Positions 48,250-57,761 are shown, counted from the first letter of the stretch. The stretch: 64,000 nucleotides of DNA from Janthinobacterium tructae (GCF_006517255.1 NZ_CP041185.1:5766001-5830000); one strand, 5' to 3'. The notes: a model not told the origin generated them from the sequence alone. Numbers and translations are program-made.

Positions 48250-49149
48250 ATGTCTGATCGCCGCGCTGTTGCGCTGGTGTTGCTGTCGGCCGCCGGTTTC
48301 GGCAGTTCCGCAGTGTTTGCCAAGGCGGCCTATGCGTCCGGGGTCAACCCGTCGACCATGCTGGCCTTGCGTTTCGTCATTGCCGCCATGCTGTTGCTGC
48401 CGCTCGTGTGGCTCGGTGGCTGGCGCTTGCCGCGCGGCCGCCTGCTGGCCGGCTACATGCTGATGGGCCTGATGTACACGGCCCAGTCGCAAGGCTATTT
48501 CAATGCCCTCATGTATGCCAGCAGCGGCCTGTGCGGCATGCTGCTGTACGTGTATCCCGTGCTGGTGACGATCCTGGCGCTGGCGCTGGGCTGGGAAAAG
48601 CTGGACCGGCGCATGCTGGTGCTGATGGCGCTGGCCATTGCCGGCATGGCCATTACCCTGGGCGGCAAGCTGCAGGGCCAGCCCATCGGCATCGCGCTGG
48701 CATTGATGGCCGCCGGCGTGTACGCCGTGTACATCCTGTTTGGCAACAGCCTGTCGAAAAGCCGCGAGAATATTCACCCATTGGCCGCCTGTGTGGTGAT
48801 CCTGGGCACGGCTGGCCTGTCGAATACTGCGATTGCCCTGTGGCAAGGCGTGGCCTTGCCGGGCACGCCGACGGGCTGGCTGGCCGTCAGCGCCATTGCC
48901 CTGTTCTCGACGGCCATCGCGATTGCCGCCTTTTTTGCCGGCGTGGCGCAAATCGGCGCGGCCAAGGCATCCATTATTTCCACGTTTGAACCCGTCATCA
49001 CGATGGCGTTCGGCGTGACCATGCTGAAAGAATCCGTCAGCGGCACGCAATTGCTGGGCGGCGCCATGGTGCTGGCCGCCGTCGTCTTGCTGGCGCAGCG
49101 TCCCGCGCCCAAGGCGGCGGCCATGCCGGGCGTGCAGGCCAGCGCCTGA
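48250..49149 (+). CDS. EamA/DMT-superfamily transporter
   Basis: A 299-residue membrane protein with two EamA repeats and ten predicted helices. Drug/metabolite exporter-type features include NPSTMLALRFVIAAM in the first repeat and ASIISTFEPVITM in the second. The substrate is unknown. The start chosen is ATG at 48250, with AAAGAGG before it. An in-frame start at 48181 sits inside the inverted repeat and adds an atypical tail. Confidence 0.88.
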   Translation: MSDRRAVALVLLSAAGFGSSAVFAKAAYASGVNPSTMLALRFVIAAMLLLPLVWLGGWRLPRGRLLAGYMLMGLMYTAQSQGYFNALMYASSGLCGMLLYVYPVLVTILALALGWEKLDRRMLVLMALAIAGMAITLGGKLQGQPIGIALALMAAGVYAVYILFGNSLSKSRENIHPLAACVVILGTAGLSNTAIALWQGVALPGTPTGWLAVSAIALFSTAIAIAAFFAGVAQIGAAKASIISTFEPVITMAFGVTMLKESVSGTQLLGGAMVLAAVVLLAQRPAPKAAAMPGVQASA

Positions 49150-49193
49150 TCCTGTTTTCCTGAACTGATCGGCTGTATCGATCGGTCTCCTTT

Positions 49194-49231
49194 GCGCCGC
49201 GACGGGTTTCCTGTCGCGGCGCTTTTTTTTT
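49194..49231 (+). terminator. Terminator of the DMT transporter gene
   Basis: A 10-bp stem GCGCCGCGAC/GTCGCGGCGC with a 9-base loop and nine T residues. Confidence 0.92.
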
Positions 49232-49243
49232 GCACATAAAGTC

Positions 49244-49271
49244 TTGATTGCGAATGATTCTCATTTATAAT
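49244..49271 (+). promoter_or_regulatory. Fur box and promoter of the haem operon
   Basis: Near-consensus Fur site GCGAATGATTCTCATTTAT at 49250-49268, lying between TTGATT (49244-49249) and TATAAT (49266-49271) with a 16-base spacer. Fur with iron would block polymerase directly, so hmuSTUV should be on only when iron is scarce. Confidence 0.8.
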
Positions 49272-49343
49272 TGACTTCAAGATTCCCCCACCACCAGCCA
49301 GCCCTCCGCATGCCAGCCAGTGTTCGCCTTGAAAGGAGACACC

Positions 49344-50444
49344 GTGTCGAGCACGTTCCCCATTTGCAATACCGAACTGGTCGCCAGCGAATTTGCCCGC
49401 CTGCGCCGCGAAAAGAAAGCCCGCCACCGCGACATCGCCGAGGAACTGGGCATAGCCGAAGGCGAGCTGATCGCCGCGCATGCGGGCCTGTCGCTGGCCG
49501 ATGGCGCCTTGCTGGGCGCCGTGCGCCTGCAGGCGGACTGGCCCGCCATCATCGCCGCGCTGGAACCGCTGGGCGAAGTCATGGCGCTGACGCGCAACGC
49601 CTCGTGCGTGCATGAAAAGACGGGCGTCTACCGCAAGGCCAGCCACAACAACCATGTGGGCCTGGTGCTCGGTGGCGACATCGACTTGCGCGTGTTTTAC
49701 CGCCACTGGGCGCATGGCTTTGCCGTACGCGAGGTGAACGAGGGCGAAAACGCGGTGCAGCGCAGCCTGCAATTCTTCGATGCGGCCGGCCATGCCGTGC
49801 ACAAGATTTTCCTCAAGCCGCAAAGCGACCTGGCCGCCTACGACGCCTTGGTGACGCATTTTGCCGATGCGAACCAGGCGGCCGGCATTGCCGTGACGGC
49901 GCCGGCGGCGCCGCCGGCCGAATTGCCCGACGCGCAGATCGACGTGGCCGGCTTTCGCGCCGCCTGGGCCGATTTGCGCGACACGCATGAATTTTTCACC
50001 GTACTGAAAAAATATGCGGTCTCGCGCCTGCAAGGCCTGCGCCTGGCCGAGCCGCGCTTCGTGCAGCAGCTCGACAAATCCTGCGTGCTGGACCTGCTCA
50101 ATAGCGCCGCCCTCGAAAAAGTCTCCATCATGGCTTTCGTCGGCAATGCCGGCATGATCCAGATCCATTCGGGGCCCGTGCACAAGATCGCCGTGATGGG
50201 GCCGTGGATCAATGTCCTCGACACGCGCTTCAACCTGCATTTGCGCGAAGACCATATCGCCAGCGCCTGGGTGGTCAGAAAACCCACCGTCGATGGCCTG
50301 GTGACGTCGGTGGAACTGTTCGACGCCAGGGGCGACACCATCGTCATGTTCTTCGGTGAACGCAAGCCGGGCGTGCATGAATTGTGCGAATGGCGCCATA
50401 TCGTCGACAGAGTGGCGCAGGAGGGCGAACTATGCGCCGCATGA
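49344..50444 (+). CDS. hmuS: Hemin-degrading factor / haem chaperone HmuS
   Basis: A 366-residue HmuS/HemS/ChuS-type protein with two homologous halves (~30-180 and ~200-360), which binds haem inside the cell and helps release its iron. MTRNAS-like MALTRNASCVHEKTG and AFVGNAGMIQIHSGPV mark the two halves. The start is GTG at 49344 after AAAGGAG; longer frames upstream lack a ribosome site. Its stop overlaps hmuT by 13 bases. Confidence 0.94.
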   Translation: MSSTFPICNTELVASEFARLRREKKARHRDIAEELGIAEGELIAAHAGLSLADGALLGAVRLQADWPAIIAALEPLGEVMALTRNASCVHEKTGVYRKASHNNHVGLVLGGDIDLRVFYRHWAHGFAVREVNEGENAVQRSLQFFDAAGHAVHKIFLKPQSDLAAYDALVTHFADANQAAGIAVTAPAAPPAELPDAQIDVAGFRAAWADLRDTHEFFTVLKKYAVSRLQGLRLAEPRFVQQLDKSCVLDLLNSAALEKVSIMAFVGNAGMIQIHSGPVHKIAVMGPWINVLDTRFNLHLREDHIASAWVVRKPTVDGLVTSVELFDARGDTIVMFFGERKPGVHELCEWRHIVDRVAQEGELCAA

Positions 50445-51379
50445 TCGCCGCCAGCGTGGCGCGCCGCATCGCGCTGAAAAAAATGGGGGCGGGAGCACTG
50501 GCCCTGGCCACGCCGATGCAGGTGCTGGCCGCCGTGTCCGACGCGGGCAAACCTGTGGTCAAAGCGCGGCGCATCGTCAGCGTCGGCGGCGCCCTGACGG
50601 AGATCGTCTACGCGCTCGGGGCGCAGGGCGAACTGGTGGGCGTCGATACCACGTCGCTTTATCCGGCCGTGGCGCAACAGCTGCCGCAAGTGGGCTATGC
50701 GCGCACCCTGTCGGCCGAGGGTGTGCTGTCGCTTGCGCCAACGCAGCTGATCGCCACCGAGGAGGCGGGGCCGCAAGCGGTGCTGCGCCAGGTGCGCGAC
50801 GCGGGCGTGCCGGTGGCGGTGCTGAACGCGAATAACCAGTTCGAAGGCTTGCTCGAACGGGTGAAACAGGTGGGCCGGATAACGGGCCGTGCCGATTCCG
50901 CCGCGCGCCTGGCGCAAGCCTTGCAGCAGCAGTGGGACGGCGCCCTGGGCAAGGTGCGCCAGCGCAGCCCATCACCGGTACAATCAGCCGTGCGCGTGCT
51001 GTTCATCCTCGCCCATGCGCCGAACCAGGTGATGGTGGGCGGGCGCCAGACGGGCGCCGACGCCATGCTCGCGTATGCGGGCGCCGTCAACGTGATGGGC
51101 GGCCAGGGCGGCCTGGGTGGATTCGCCGGCTACAAGCCCCTTACGCCGGAAGCCGTGATCGCCGCGCGGCCCGATATCGTGCTCGTCACGGATCAGGGCT
51201 TGAAAGCCTCGGGCGGCGTGGATGGCATCTTGAAACTGCCAGGCCTGGCGCAGACGCCGGCCGGGCGCAAGCACCGCATCGTCTCGCTGGAAGCCATGCT
51301 GCTGCTGGGATTTGGCCCGCGCATGCCGCAGGCGCTGGCCGAACTGGACGCCGCCTTCGCCAAAGCCATGACAGCATGA
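50432..51379 (+). CDS. hmuT: Haem ABC transporter substrate-binding protein
   Basis: A 315-residue periplasmic haem-binding protein (cluster of FepB/BtuF/HmuT type): RRIVSVGGALTEIVYALGAQGELVGVD near the N-terminus and the C-terminal GFGPRMPQAL. The leader (residues 1-33) has RRIALKK before the hydrophobic stretch, which is close to a twin-arginine motif, so Tat export is possible. GGAGGGCGAACT precedes the ATG. Its stop overlaps hmuU (ATGA). Confidence 0.93.
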   Translation: MRRMIAASVARRIALKKMGAGALALATPMQVLAAVSDAGKPVVKARRIVSVGGALTEIVYALGAQGELVGVDTTSLYPAVAQQLPQVGYARTLSAEGVLSLAPTQLIATEEAGPQAVLRQVRDAGVPVAVLNANNQFEGLLERVKQVGRITGRADSAARLAQALQQQWDGALGKVRQRSPSPVQSAVRVLFILAHAPNQVMVGGRQTGADAMLAYAGAVNVMGGQGGLGGFAGYKPLTPEAVIAARPDIVLVTDQGLKASGGVDGILKLPGLAQTPAGRKHRIVSLEAMLLLGFGPRMPQALAELDAAFAKAMTA

Positions 51380-52428
51380 ACATGGCCACCCTGGCATCTG
51401 TCGCTCCGTGGCGCTGGCCACGCTGGGGCGCTGGCGGGCTGCTGGCCGCCGCACTGGCTTGCGGCTTGCTCGTCGCCGTGCAGGCGGGTGCCGTGCCGGT
51501 GACACTGGCCGACTGGCTGGCCCCTTGGCAAGCGGGCGACGATGCGCTGTCCGGTGGCGCTTACGTGCTGTGGCATATCCGCCTGCCGCGCGCCCTGTTC
51601 GCCATGCTGATCGGCGCCGCGCTGGCGCTGGCAGGCGGCTTGACGCAAGGGCTGTTTCGCAATCCGCTGGCCGACCCGGGGCTGCTGGGCGTAAGCAGCG
51701 GCGCCGCCTGCGCGGGCGCGGCCACCATCGTCTTCGCCGCCAGCCTGCACGTGGCGCCCGAGCTGCGCGTGTGGCTGCTGCCGGGGGCCGCGTTTGCCGG
51801 CGCCATGCTCATTTGCGTGCTGCTCGACCGCGTTGCCCGCTGGGCCACGCCAGGCTCCATTGTCGGCCTGCTGCTGACGGGCGTGGCGCTCAATGCCATT
51901 ACGGTGGCTGTCATGGGCCTGTGCATCTACCTGGCCAGCGACGACCAATTACGCACCCTGACTTTCTGGACCCTCGGCTCGCTGTCGGCCGGCAGCTGGC
52001 GCCAGGTGGCGGCTTTGCTGCTGGTGCTGGCCGGCGCGCTGTGGGCCACGCGCTTCCTGATGCGCTCACTCAATGCGCTGGCGCTGGGCGAGGCGCAGGC
52101 GCTGCATGTGGGCATCGATGTGGGCCGGCTGCGCACGCAGGTGATCGTGCTGGTGGCCGTGCTGACGGGTTTTGCCGTCGCCTGGTGCGGCGGCATCGGC
52201 TTCATCGGCCTGATCGCGCCGCACCTGGTGCGCACCTGGCTGGGGGCCGACCAGCGCCGCGTGCTTCCGCTGGGCATGCTGATGGGCGGCTTGCTGCTGC
52301 TGTTGGCCGACACCCTGGCGCGCACGGTCGCCATTCCCGCGGAAGTCCCCGTCGGTATTTTCACGGCCTTGCTGGGCGGGCCATTTTTCCTGATGCTGTT
52401 GCGGCGCTTCCGCCACGCCAGCGCCTAG
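51376..52428 (+). CDS. hmuU: Haem ABC transporter permease
   Basis: A 350-residue FecCD-family permease with about ten helices. RLPRALFAMLIGAALALAGGLTQGLFRNPLADPGLLG is the family signature and GFIGLIAPHLVRTWLGADQRRVLP the coupling region for the ATPase. ATG at 51376 overlaps the hmuT stop. Confidence 0.95.
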   Translation: MNMATLASVAPWRWPRWGAGGLLAAALACGLLVAVQAGAVPVTLADWLAPWQAGDDALSGGAYVLWHIRLPRALFAMLIGAALALAGGLTQGLFRNPLADPGLLGVSSGAACAGAATIVFAASLHVAPELRVWLLPGAAFAGAMLICVLLDRVARWATPGSIVGLLLTGVALNAITVAVMGLCIYLASDDQLRTLTFWTLGSLSAGSWRQVAALLLVLAGALWATRFLMRSLNALALGEAQALHVGIDVGRLRTQVIVLVAVLTGFAVAWCGGIGFIGLIAPHLVRTWLGADQRRVLPLGMLMGGLLLLLADTLARTVAIPAEVPVGIFTALLGGPFFLMLLRRFRHASA

Positions 52429-52436
52429 AGGTGAAC

Positions 52437-53225
52437 ATGACGTCCCTGCTGGAACTCTCCTTCGCCACCACCCAACTGGGCCAGCAGTATTTTGGCCCCT
52501 TCAATGTGCGGGTGGCGCCCGGCGAGCGCATCGCCATCCTCGGCCCCAGCGGCGCGGGCAAGTCGACCTTGTTGAAACTGATGGCGCGCGAACTGCAGCC
52601 GCAGGCGGGACAGGTGATATTCGCGGGCCGGCCGCTGGCGCAGTGGCCGCTGGCCGACCTGGCCCTGCGCCGCGCCGTCCTGCCGCAAGGCTCGAACGTG
52701 GCTTTTGGATTGCAGTGCGAGCTGGTGATCGGCCTGGGGCGGGTGGCGCGCCTGCTTGACCCATCGCTGGAGCGTATCGTGCAGGACGCGGCCGCCCTGG
52801 CGCACGCCGCGCATCTGCTGGGCCGCCGCCTGGACACCCTGTCCGGCGGCGAGCAGGCCAGGGTGCAGCTGGCGCGCATTTTCGCGCAGATGTGGGATGT
52901 CGACAATGGCTTGATACTCGTCGACGAACCGCTGGCGGCGCTCGATCCCGGCCTGCAGTTCGATCTGCTCGATAGCCTGCAGCAGTTTTGCGCCGCGCGC
53001 GGCCACGCCGTCGTCGCCATCCTGCACGACATCAATCACGCCTTGCTGGGTTTTGAGCGGCTGCTGCTGGTGCGCTCAGGCCAGCTGGTCGCCGATATCG
53101 CCAGCGATGCCGGCGCCGTGCCCGCCCTGGCCGCGCTGTACGGCATCGCCCTGACGACGGCGACCAGCAGCGATGGCGACGTGTGCGTCATCCCTGCCAG
53201 GAGCGCGGTGCGCAGGGCCGCCTAA
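52437..53225 (+). CDS. hmuV: Haem ABC transporter ATP-binding protein
   Basis: A 262-residue ABC ATPase. Walker A GPSGAGKST, Q-loop LPQGSN, signature LSGGEQARVQLARI, Walker B ILVDEPLAALD and switch His in ILHDINHALLG are all present. Starts 9 bases after hmuU with AGAGG before the ATG. No outer-membrane haem receptor or TonB gene is in the window. It is convergent with the small gene at 53230. Confidence 0.95.
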   Translation: MTSLLELSFATTQLGQQYFGPFNVRVAPGERIAILGPSGAGKSTLLKLMARELQPQAGQVIFAGRPLAQWPLADLALRRAVLPQGSNVAFGLQCELVIGLGRVARLLDPSLERIVQDAAALAHAAHLLGRRLDTLSGGEQARVQLARIFAQMWDVDNGLILVDEPLAALDPGLQFDLLDSLQQFCAARGHAVVAILHDINHALLGFERLLLVRSGQLVADIASDAGAVPALAALYGIALTTATSSDGDVCVIPARSAVRRAA

Positions 53226-53229
53226 ATTA

Positions 53230-53664
53230 CTACCACACGTCCGCCGCGCGCGGCCGCGCCATCTGGCCGCTACCGAGCAGCCAGACCATCAGGGCCTCGG
53301 CCTGTTCGCGCGTGGCCGCCACCTCCTGCACGATGCCGAACGCCTTCATGGCGCCGGCCGCCATCGCCTGCAGGCGCGCGCGCTGCTCCGCGTCCGCCTC
53401 GACCGACACGAGGCCACGGCAAAGGGCGGCCAGCGCCACCTTGTTATGCTTGAGCCACAGGCCGCGGCGCTTGCGGTCGATGTGCGCTTCATTGCTGCGT
53501 TCCTCTTTGAACAGCAGGACGAACGGTGCGCCGTGGCGCAGCAGGGCGTCCATGTCGTTTTCCCATAGCGGGGCATAGCCGGTGACGGCCGTTTCAGCGC
53601 GAAAGCGCACGATGGGAAAGTCGCTGACGTCGTGGATGGAGAAATGTGCGGGATTCGGTTTCAT
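53230..53664 (-). CDS. Small protein of unknown function at the end of the efflux operon
   Basis: A 144-residue soluble protein I do not recognise. The first half is FSIHDVSDFPIVRFRAETAV with YAPLWENDMDALLRHGAPFVLLF; the second is helical, with RKRRGLWLKHNKVALAALCRG and a conserved-looking TREQAEALMVWLLG end. No membrane helix. Its ATG overlaps the stop of the outer membrane factor (ATGA), so it is translated last in the four-gene efflux operon. Confidence 0.75.
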   Translation of the reverse strand: MKPNPAHFSIHDVSDFPIVRFRAETAVTGYAPLWENDMDALLRHGAPFVLLFKEERSNEAHIDRKRRGLWLKHNKVALAALCRGLVSVEADAEQRARLQAMAAGAMKAFGIVQEVAATREQAEALMVWLLGSGQMARPRAADVW

Positions 53665-55100
53665 GGCCTGCTTCCTTGCGATGTGCTTGTAAATGCTTGC
53701 CAGCCGCCGCCCAGCGCCTTGTAGACCTGGACCAGCGACAGCGCAGCGGTGGCGCGGCTGTCGACCAGCGCCGCTTCGTTGTTCAATAAGGTGTTTTGCA
53801 CATGCAGTACGTTGAGAAGGTCCGTGCCTCCCTGGCGGTACTGCAGTTCCGCGCTGCCCAGCGCGCGCCGTCCCTGCTTGACGGCTTCATCGAGGCTGGC
53901 CTGGCGGCGGGCGTTGGCCTGGTAGCCAGACAGTGCATCTTCCACTTCGTGCCAGGCGGCCAGCACCGTCTGGCGGTAGGCGATGGCCGCTTCCTGCTGC
54001 TGCGCCTCGCGCAATTGCAAGTTGCCGCGCAGGCGGCCGCCATCGAACAGGGGCACGCTGAAGCCGGGGCCGAAGGCGAAGCGTTTGGCGTCCCAGCCGA
54101 TATCGGACAGCTGCATCGCCTGCAGGCCGACGCTGCCCGAGAGCGTGATGCGTGGATAAAAATCGCCTTGCGCCACGCCGATGGCGGCCGTGGCCGCGTG
54201 CAGCTGCGCTTCGGCGCGGCGGATGTCGGGACGCCGCCCGGCCAGGCTGCTCGGCACGCCCAGCTGCACCTGCATGGTCATGGCGGGAATGTCCTTGCCC
54301 GCCGCCAGTTCCTCCTGCAGGGACTGCGGCGGCAGCGCCAGCAGGAGGGCTAGGGCATTGCCCAGGCGCGCTTCGCGCTGCTGCAGCGGCGGCAGGCGCG
54401 CTTCGATGGTAGCCACGTGGGCCGCCGCCTCCGCCTCGTCGAGTTGCGTCGCCGCGCCTTCGCGCAGGCGGATGCGCGTCAGGTTCAAGGTATGGCGGGC
54501 GATATCGAGCAGTTGCTGCGTGATGGCCAGCGTCTGCTGCGCGCCGCGCAGCTCGATGTAGTCGCGCGCCGTTTCGGCCAGGACGGCCAGCAGCACGCCA
54601 TGCTGCGTTTCCACGGCCACCTCGACGCGCGCGTCAGCCGCTTCCACTTCGCGCCGCACGCGGCCCCACAGGTCCAGTTCCCAGGCCGCATCGAGGTTGC
54701 CTTGCCACAGGTTGTAGGCGGACTGGCCGTTGTTGCGCGACGGGTCGCTCAAGCCCTGCTCGCTGTTGCGCGCGCGGCTGTAGCTGCCATTCGCACCCAG
54801 GGACGGGCCTTGCGCGGCGCCGATGACTCCGCGCGCGGCGCGGCTCTGTTCCAGCCGGCTGCTGGCCGCCAGCACGTCGAGGTTGGCGCCGGCGGCGCGC
54901 TGCAGCAGGGCGGACAAAGTCGCGTCGCCAAAGCTGTCCCACCAGCGCTGTTCGATGGCGCCATCCTGCTGCGCGGCGAAACGGGCGTCCTGCGCCTGGC
55001 GCCATTGCAGTCCCAGATTATGGTGCGGGCGCTGGAAGTCGCTGCCGACGCTGCCGCAGCCGGCCAGGCCCAGGGCCGTGATGAGTATCAATGCTTTCAT
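53661..55100 (-). CDS. Outer membrane efflux lipoprotein (NodT/OprM type)
   Basis: A 479-residue TolC-family outer membrane factor. The N-terminus is a lipoprotein signal with LAGC (Cys15), then two repeats of the long coiled helices and strands of OprM-type proteins (QQTLAITQQLLDIARHTLNLTRIRLREGAATQLD). It forms the exit duct for the pump encoded upstream. Start overlaps the fusion-protein stop by four bases. Confidence 0.92.
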   Translation of the reverse strand: MKALILITALGLAGCGSVGSDFQRPHHNLGLQWRQAQDARFAAQQDGAIEQRWWDSFGDATLSALLQRAAGANLDVLAASSRLEQSRAARGVIGAAQGPSLGANGSYSRARNSEQGLSDPSRNNGQSAYNLWQGNLDAAWELDLWGRVRREVEAADARVEVAVETQHGVLLAVLAETARDYIELRGAQQTLAITQQLLDIARHTLNLTRIRLREGAATQLDEAEAAAHVATIEARLPPLQQREARLGNALALLLALPPQSLQEELAAGKDIPAMTMQVQLGVPSSLAGRRPDIRRAEAQLHAATAAIGVAQGDFYPRITLSGSVGLQAMQLSDIGWDAKRFAFGPGFSVPLFDGGRLRGNLQLREAQQQEAAIAYRQTVLAAWHEVEDALSGYQANARRQASLDEAVKQGRRALGSAELQYRQGGTDLLNVLHVQNTLLNNEAALVDSRATAALSLVQVYKALGGGWQAFTSTSQGSRP

Positions 55101-56179
55101 CGTGCGCTCACCTGTTGCAGCTGTTGGCGGCGCATGGCCGTATCGATGCGCACTTCGGCCGACATGCCCACGCGCAGGCGGGTGCCCCGGTCCCGGTCGC
55201 CATCCTGGCCCGGTTCGAGCGCGATCCTGACGGGGATGCGCTGCACCACCTTGGTGAAGTTGCCAGTGGCGTTTTCCGGCGCGATGGCGGCAAACGTCAC
55301 GCCCGTGGCGGGCGCGATGCTGTGCACTGTACCGTGCAGGAGTACGCCCGGATAGGCGTCGACGGCGATGCTGGCGCGCTGGCCCTGGCGCACGTGGGTC
55401 AGCTGGGTTTCCTGCAGGTTGGCGATGACGAAACTGCGGTTCAGGGGCACCACGGCCATCAGGCTGGCGCCAGGCGCCACCAGGGCGCCGACGCGCACGG
55501 CGCGGCGTCCCACGATGCCGTCGATGGGGGCGCGCAGCTGCGTATGCGACAGATCCAGTTCGGCCCGTTGCAGGCTGGCGCGGGCGCGCAGCAGGGACGC
55601 TTCGGCCGCGCCTTGCTGCGCCTGCAAAATGTCCGTCTGCTTGCGGGTGGAGACCAGGGCGGCGCGGTTTTGCGCCAGGCGCGCGCGGCTCACGTCGAAG
55701 CGCGATTGCGCCTGCTGCGCGTTCTGCACGCTGCCTGCGCCCTGGCCGGCCAGGTGCTGCGAGCGGGCCAGCTCCTGCTGCGCCAGTTTGTCTTCCGCCT
55801 GGTTGGCGTCGACCAGGGTCGTGGCTTGCTCGATCACCGATTGCTGGCGCTGCAAGGTAGCGCGGGCATTCGCCAGCTGCGCTTCGGCGCCGGCTACCTC
55901 GGCGCGGGCCGAGGCGGCGGCGGCCTGATAATCGCGGTCGTCGATGCGCGCCAGCAGATCACCCGCCTTGACAGTCTGGTTGTCTTCCACCAGCACGTCT
56001 CGCACGATGCCACCGACCTTGGGGGAGAGCACGGTGTAGTCGGCACTGACAAAGGCGTCGTCGGTACTTTGTTCGTCGCCACGGGCGAACAGCAGTTGCC
56101 AGGCGCAAAAGGCGAGGGCACAGGCCAGCAGGGCCAGGCCGAGAAGAAAGGCGCGCGAGCGCAGTATGGGTTTTTGCAT
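55097..56179 (-). CDS. HlyD/EmrA-type membrane fusion protein
   Basis: A 360-residue periplasmic adaptor. One N-terminal membrane helix (~10-30), a lipoyl-like half motif around VLSPKVGGIVRDVLVEDNQTVKAGDLL, long coiled hairpin (~90-190), the second half motif RAPIDGIVGRRAVRVGALV, and beta-barrel domains. It couples the MFS pump to the outer membrane factor. Confidence 0.94.
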   Translation of the reverse strand: MQKPILRSRAFLLGLALLACALAFCAWQLLFARGDEQSTDDAFVSADYTVLSPKVGGIVRDVLVEDNQTVKAGDLLARIDDRDYQAAAASARAEVAGAEAQLANARATLQRQQSVIEQATTLVDANQAEDKLAQQELARSQHLAGQGAGSVQNAQQAQSRFDVSRARLAQNRAALVSTRKQTDILQAQQGAAEASLLRARASLQRAELDLSHTQLRAPIDGIVGRRAVRVGALVAPGASLMAVVPLNRSFVIANLQETQLTHVRQGQRASIAVDAYPGVLLHGTVHSIAPATGVTFAAIAPENATGNFTKVVQRIPVRIALEPGQDGDRDRGTRLRVGMSAEVRIDTAMRRQQLQQVSAR

Positions 56180-56205
56180 GGTGAAGCTCTTTCGTGAAGT
56201 AAAAG

Positions 56206-57729
56206 TCAGGCGGCGCGCGGCGGATAGACGCGCGTCGGCAGGATGGGAATGATCACAATCATGGCCAGCGCGATGGCGGCCACGGTGAGGTACAGGTCGG
56301 ACGAGGTCAGGGTGACGACTTGCGCGTGCATGCGCTGCGCCAATCTTTCCATGTCCACGCCGGCCGGCAGGTTGCCCAGGCGCTCACTGAGCACCGTCGA
56401 ATGAAAATGGTTGCGGCGCGTGATCAGCGCATCGAGCACGCCGGTGGCGACGACGGCCGACATGCCCTTGATGGTGTTGAACCAGGCCGAGGCGAAAGGG
56501 CCATCCTGCGGCGCCAGGCCCGTGGTGGCCAGCAGCAGCAAGGGAATCACGGCCATCGGTTGTGCAAAGATCTGCACCGCCTGCAGCAGGTAGAAATGCG
56601 TGCGGATCCAGTCCGGCGACATGCGCGCACCCAGCATGCAGGACAGTGCCAGCAGGGCCAGGCCGATGGCCAGTACCCAGCGGCAGTCGACGGCGCGCAG
56701 ATTGCACAGGGCTGCCACCAGAGGCAGGGCGATCAGCTGCGGCAGCGCCACCATCAGCATCACGGGCGCCGTTTGCAGCGGGCGGTAGGCATGCACCTGC
56801 GCCAGGTAGGACGAGGGAATCAGGATCACGGCCAGCAGCACGAACAGCACGCCGCCCAGGGTCAGCAGGGCGTGGCTGAGGTTACGCCGCGACAGCAGCT
56901 GCAGCTTGAAAAACGGCAGCGGATGCGACCATTCGTTGATGAAGAACAGCACCAGCAGCAAAAGACCTCCGCCCAGCAGCACGCAGATCAGCGGCGAGGC
57001 GAACCACGCCAGGCGCTCGCCCTGCAGCATGCCGATGACCAGCATGCTGATGGCGGGCAGTCCAAGCAGCAGGCCGCGCCAGTCGAACTGGCGCAAGCGA
57101 TCGAGGCGCAGCGGGTCTTGCGGCAGGCCCCAGGACACCATCAGCAGGGCGACGATGCTGCCCGGGACGACTTGCCAGAAGGCCCATTGCCAGCCCAGGT
57201 ACTCGGTCCAGAAGGCGGCCAGCGGCGTGCCCAGGCTGGGGCCGAAGGTGGCGCTCAGCGCATAGCCGCCCAGGCCATACAACTTGATGTTCGGCGGCAG
57301 GAAGCGCAGCGCCACCGTCATCAGCATGGGCGGCAGGGCGCCGCCTGCCGCGCCCTGCACCACGCGCAGCAGCATCAGCACGGACAGGTTTGGCGCGAAC
57401 GGGCATAGCAGACCTGCGGCCATGCAGACGATGATGGCGGTGGCCGTCAGGCGGCGCAGCGAAAAGGTGACGGAACACCACGGCGCAAACGCCATGGCCG
57501 ACACCGAGGCGGCCGCATACAGGGCCACGAGCCAGCTGGCGTCGTCGCGCGCGATGCCCATGGCGCCGCGGATGTCGGCCAGCGCGACCTTGGTGATATT
57601 TTCATTCAGGCCCGACACCAGTACGGCCAGCAGCACGCCGGCCAGGCCCGTGGCCAGGCGCAGGCCGAAGGCGGGAGGGGCGGGTGGCGCGGCCGCGGGG
57701 GCGGCGCCGGGAAGCGGTACAGCAGACAC
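56206..57729 (-). CDS. MFS multidrug efflux transporter, DHA2/EmrB-like
   Basis: A 507-residue major facilitator protein with about 14 helices. An N-terminal Ala/Pro-rich tail (~1-25) precedes helix one. VALADIRGAMGIARDDASWLVALY is the DHA2-type motif region. It is the first gene of the pump-adaptor-duct operon. The start is GTG at 57729 with GGAG seven bases upstream. The drug range cannot be told from the sequence. Confidence 0.92.
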   Translation of the reverse strand: MSAVPLPGAAPAAAPPAPPAFGLRLATGLAGVLLAVLVSGLNENITKVALADIRGAMGIARDDASWLVALYAAASVSAMAFAPWCSVTFSLRRLTATAIIVCMAAGLLCPFAPNLSVLMLLRVVQGAAGGALPPMLMTVALRFLPPNIKLYGLGGYALSATFGPSLGTPLAAFWTEYLGWQWAFWQVVPGSIVALLMVSWGLPQDPLRLDRLRQFDWRGLLLGLPAISMLVIGMLQGERLAWFASPLICVLLGGGLLLLVLFFINEWSHPLPFFKLQLLSRRNLSHALLTLGGVLFVLLAVILIPSSYLAQVHAYRPLQTAPVMLMVALPQLIALPLVAALCNLRAVDCRWVLAIGLALLALSCMLGARMSPDWIRTHFYLLQAVQIFAQPMAVIPLLLLATTGLAPQDGPFASAWFNTIKGMSAVVATGVLDALITRRNHFHSTVLSERLGNLPAGVDMERLAQRMHAQVVTLTSSDLYLTVAAIALAMIVIIPILPTRVYPPRAA

Positions 57730-57761
57730 AGGGAACTCCGTGGATGAGGATCAGTCCACGC

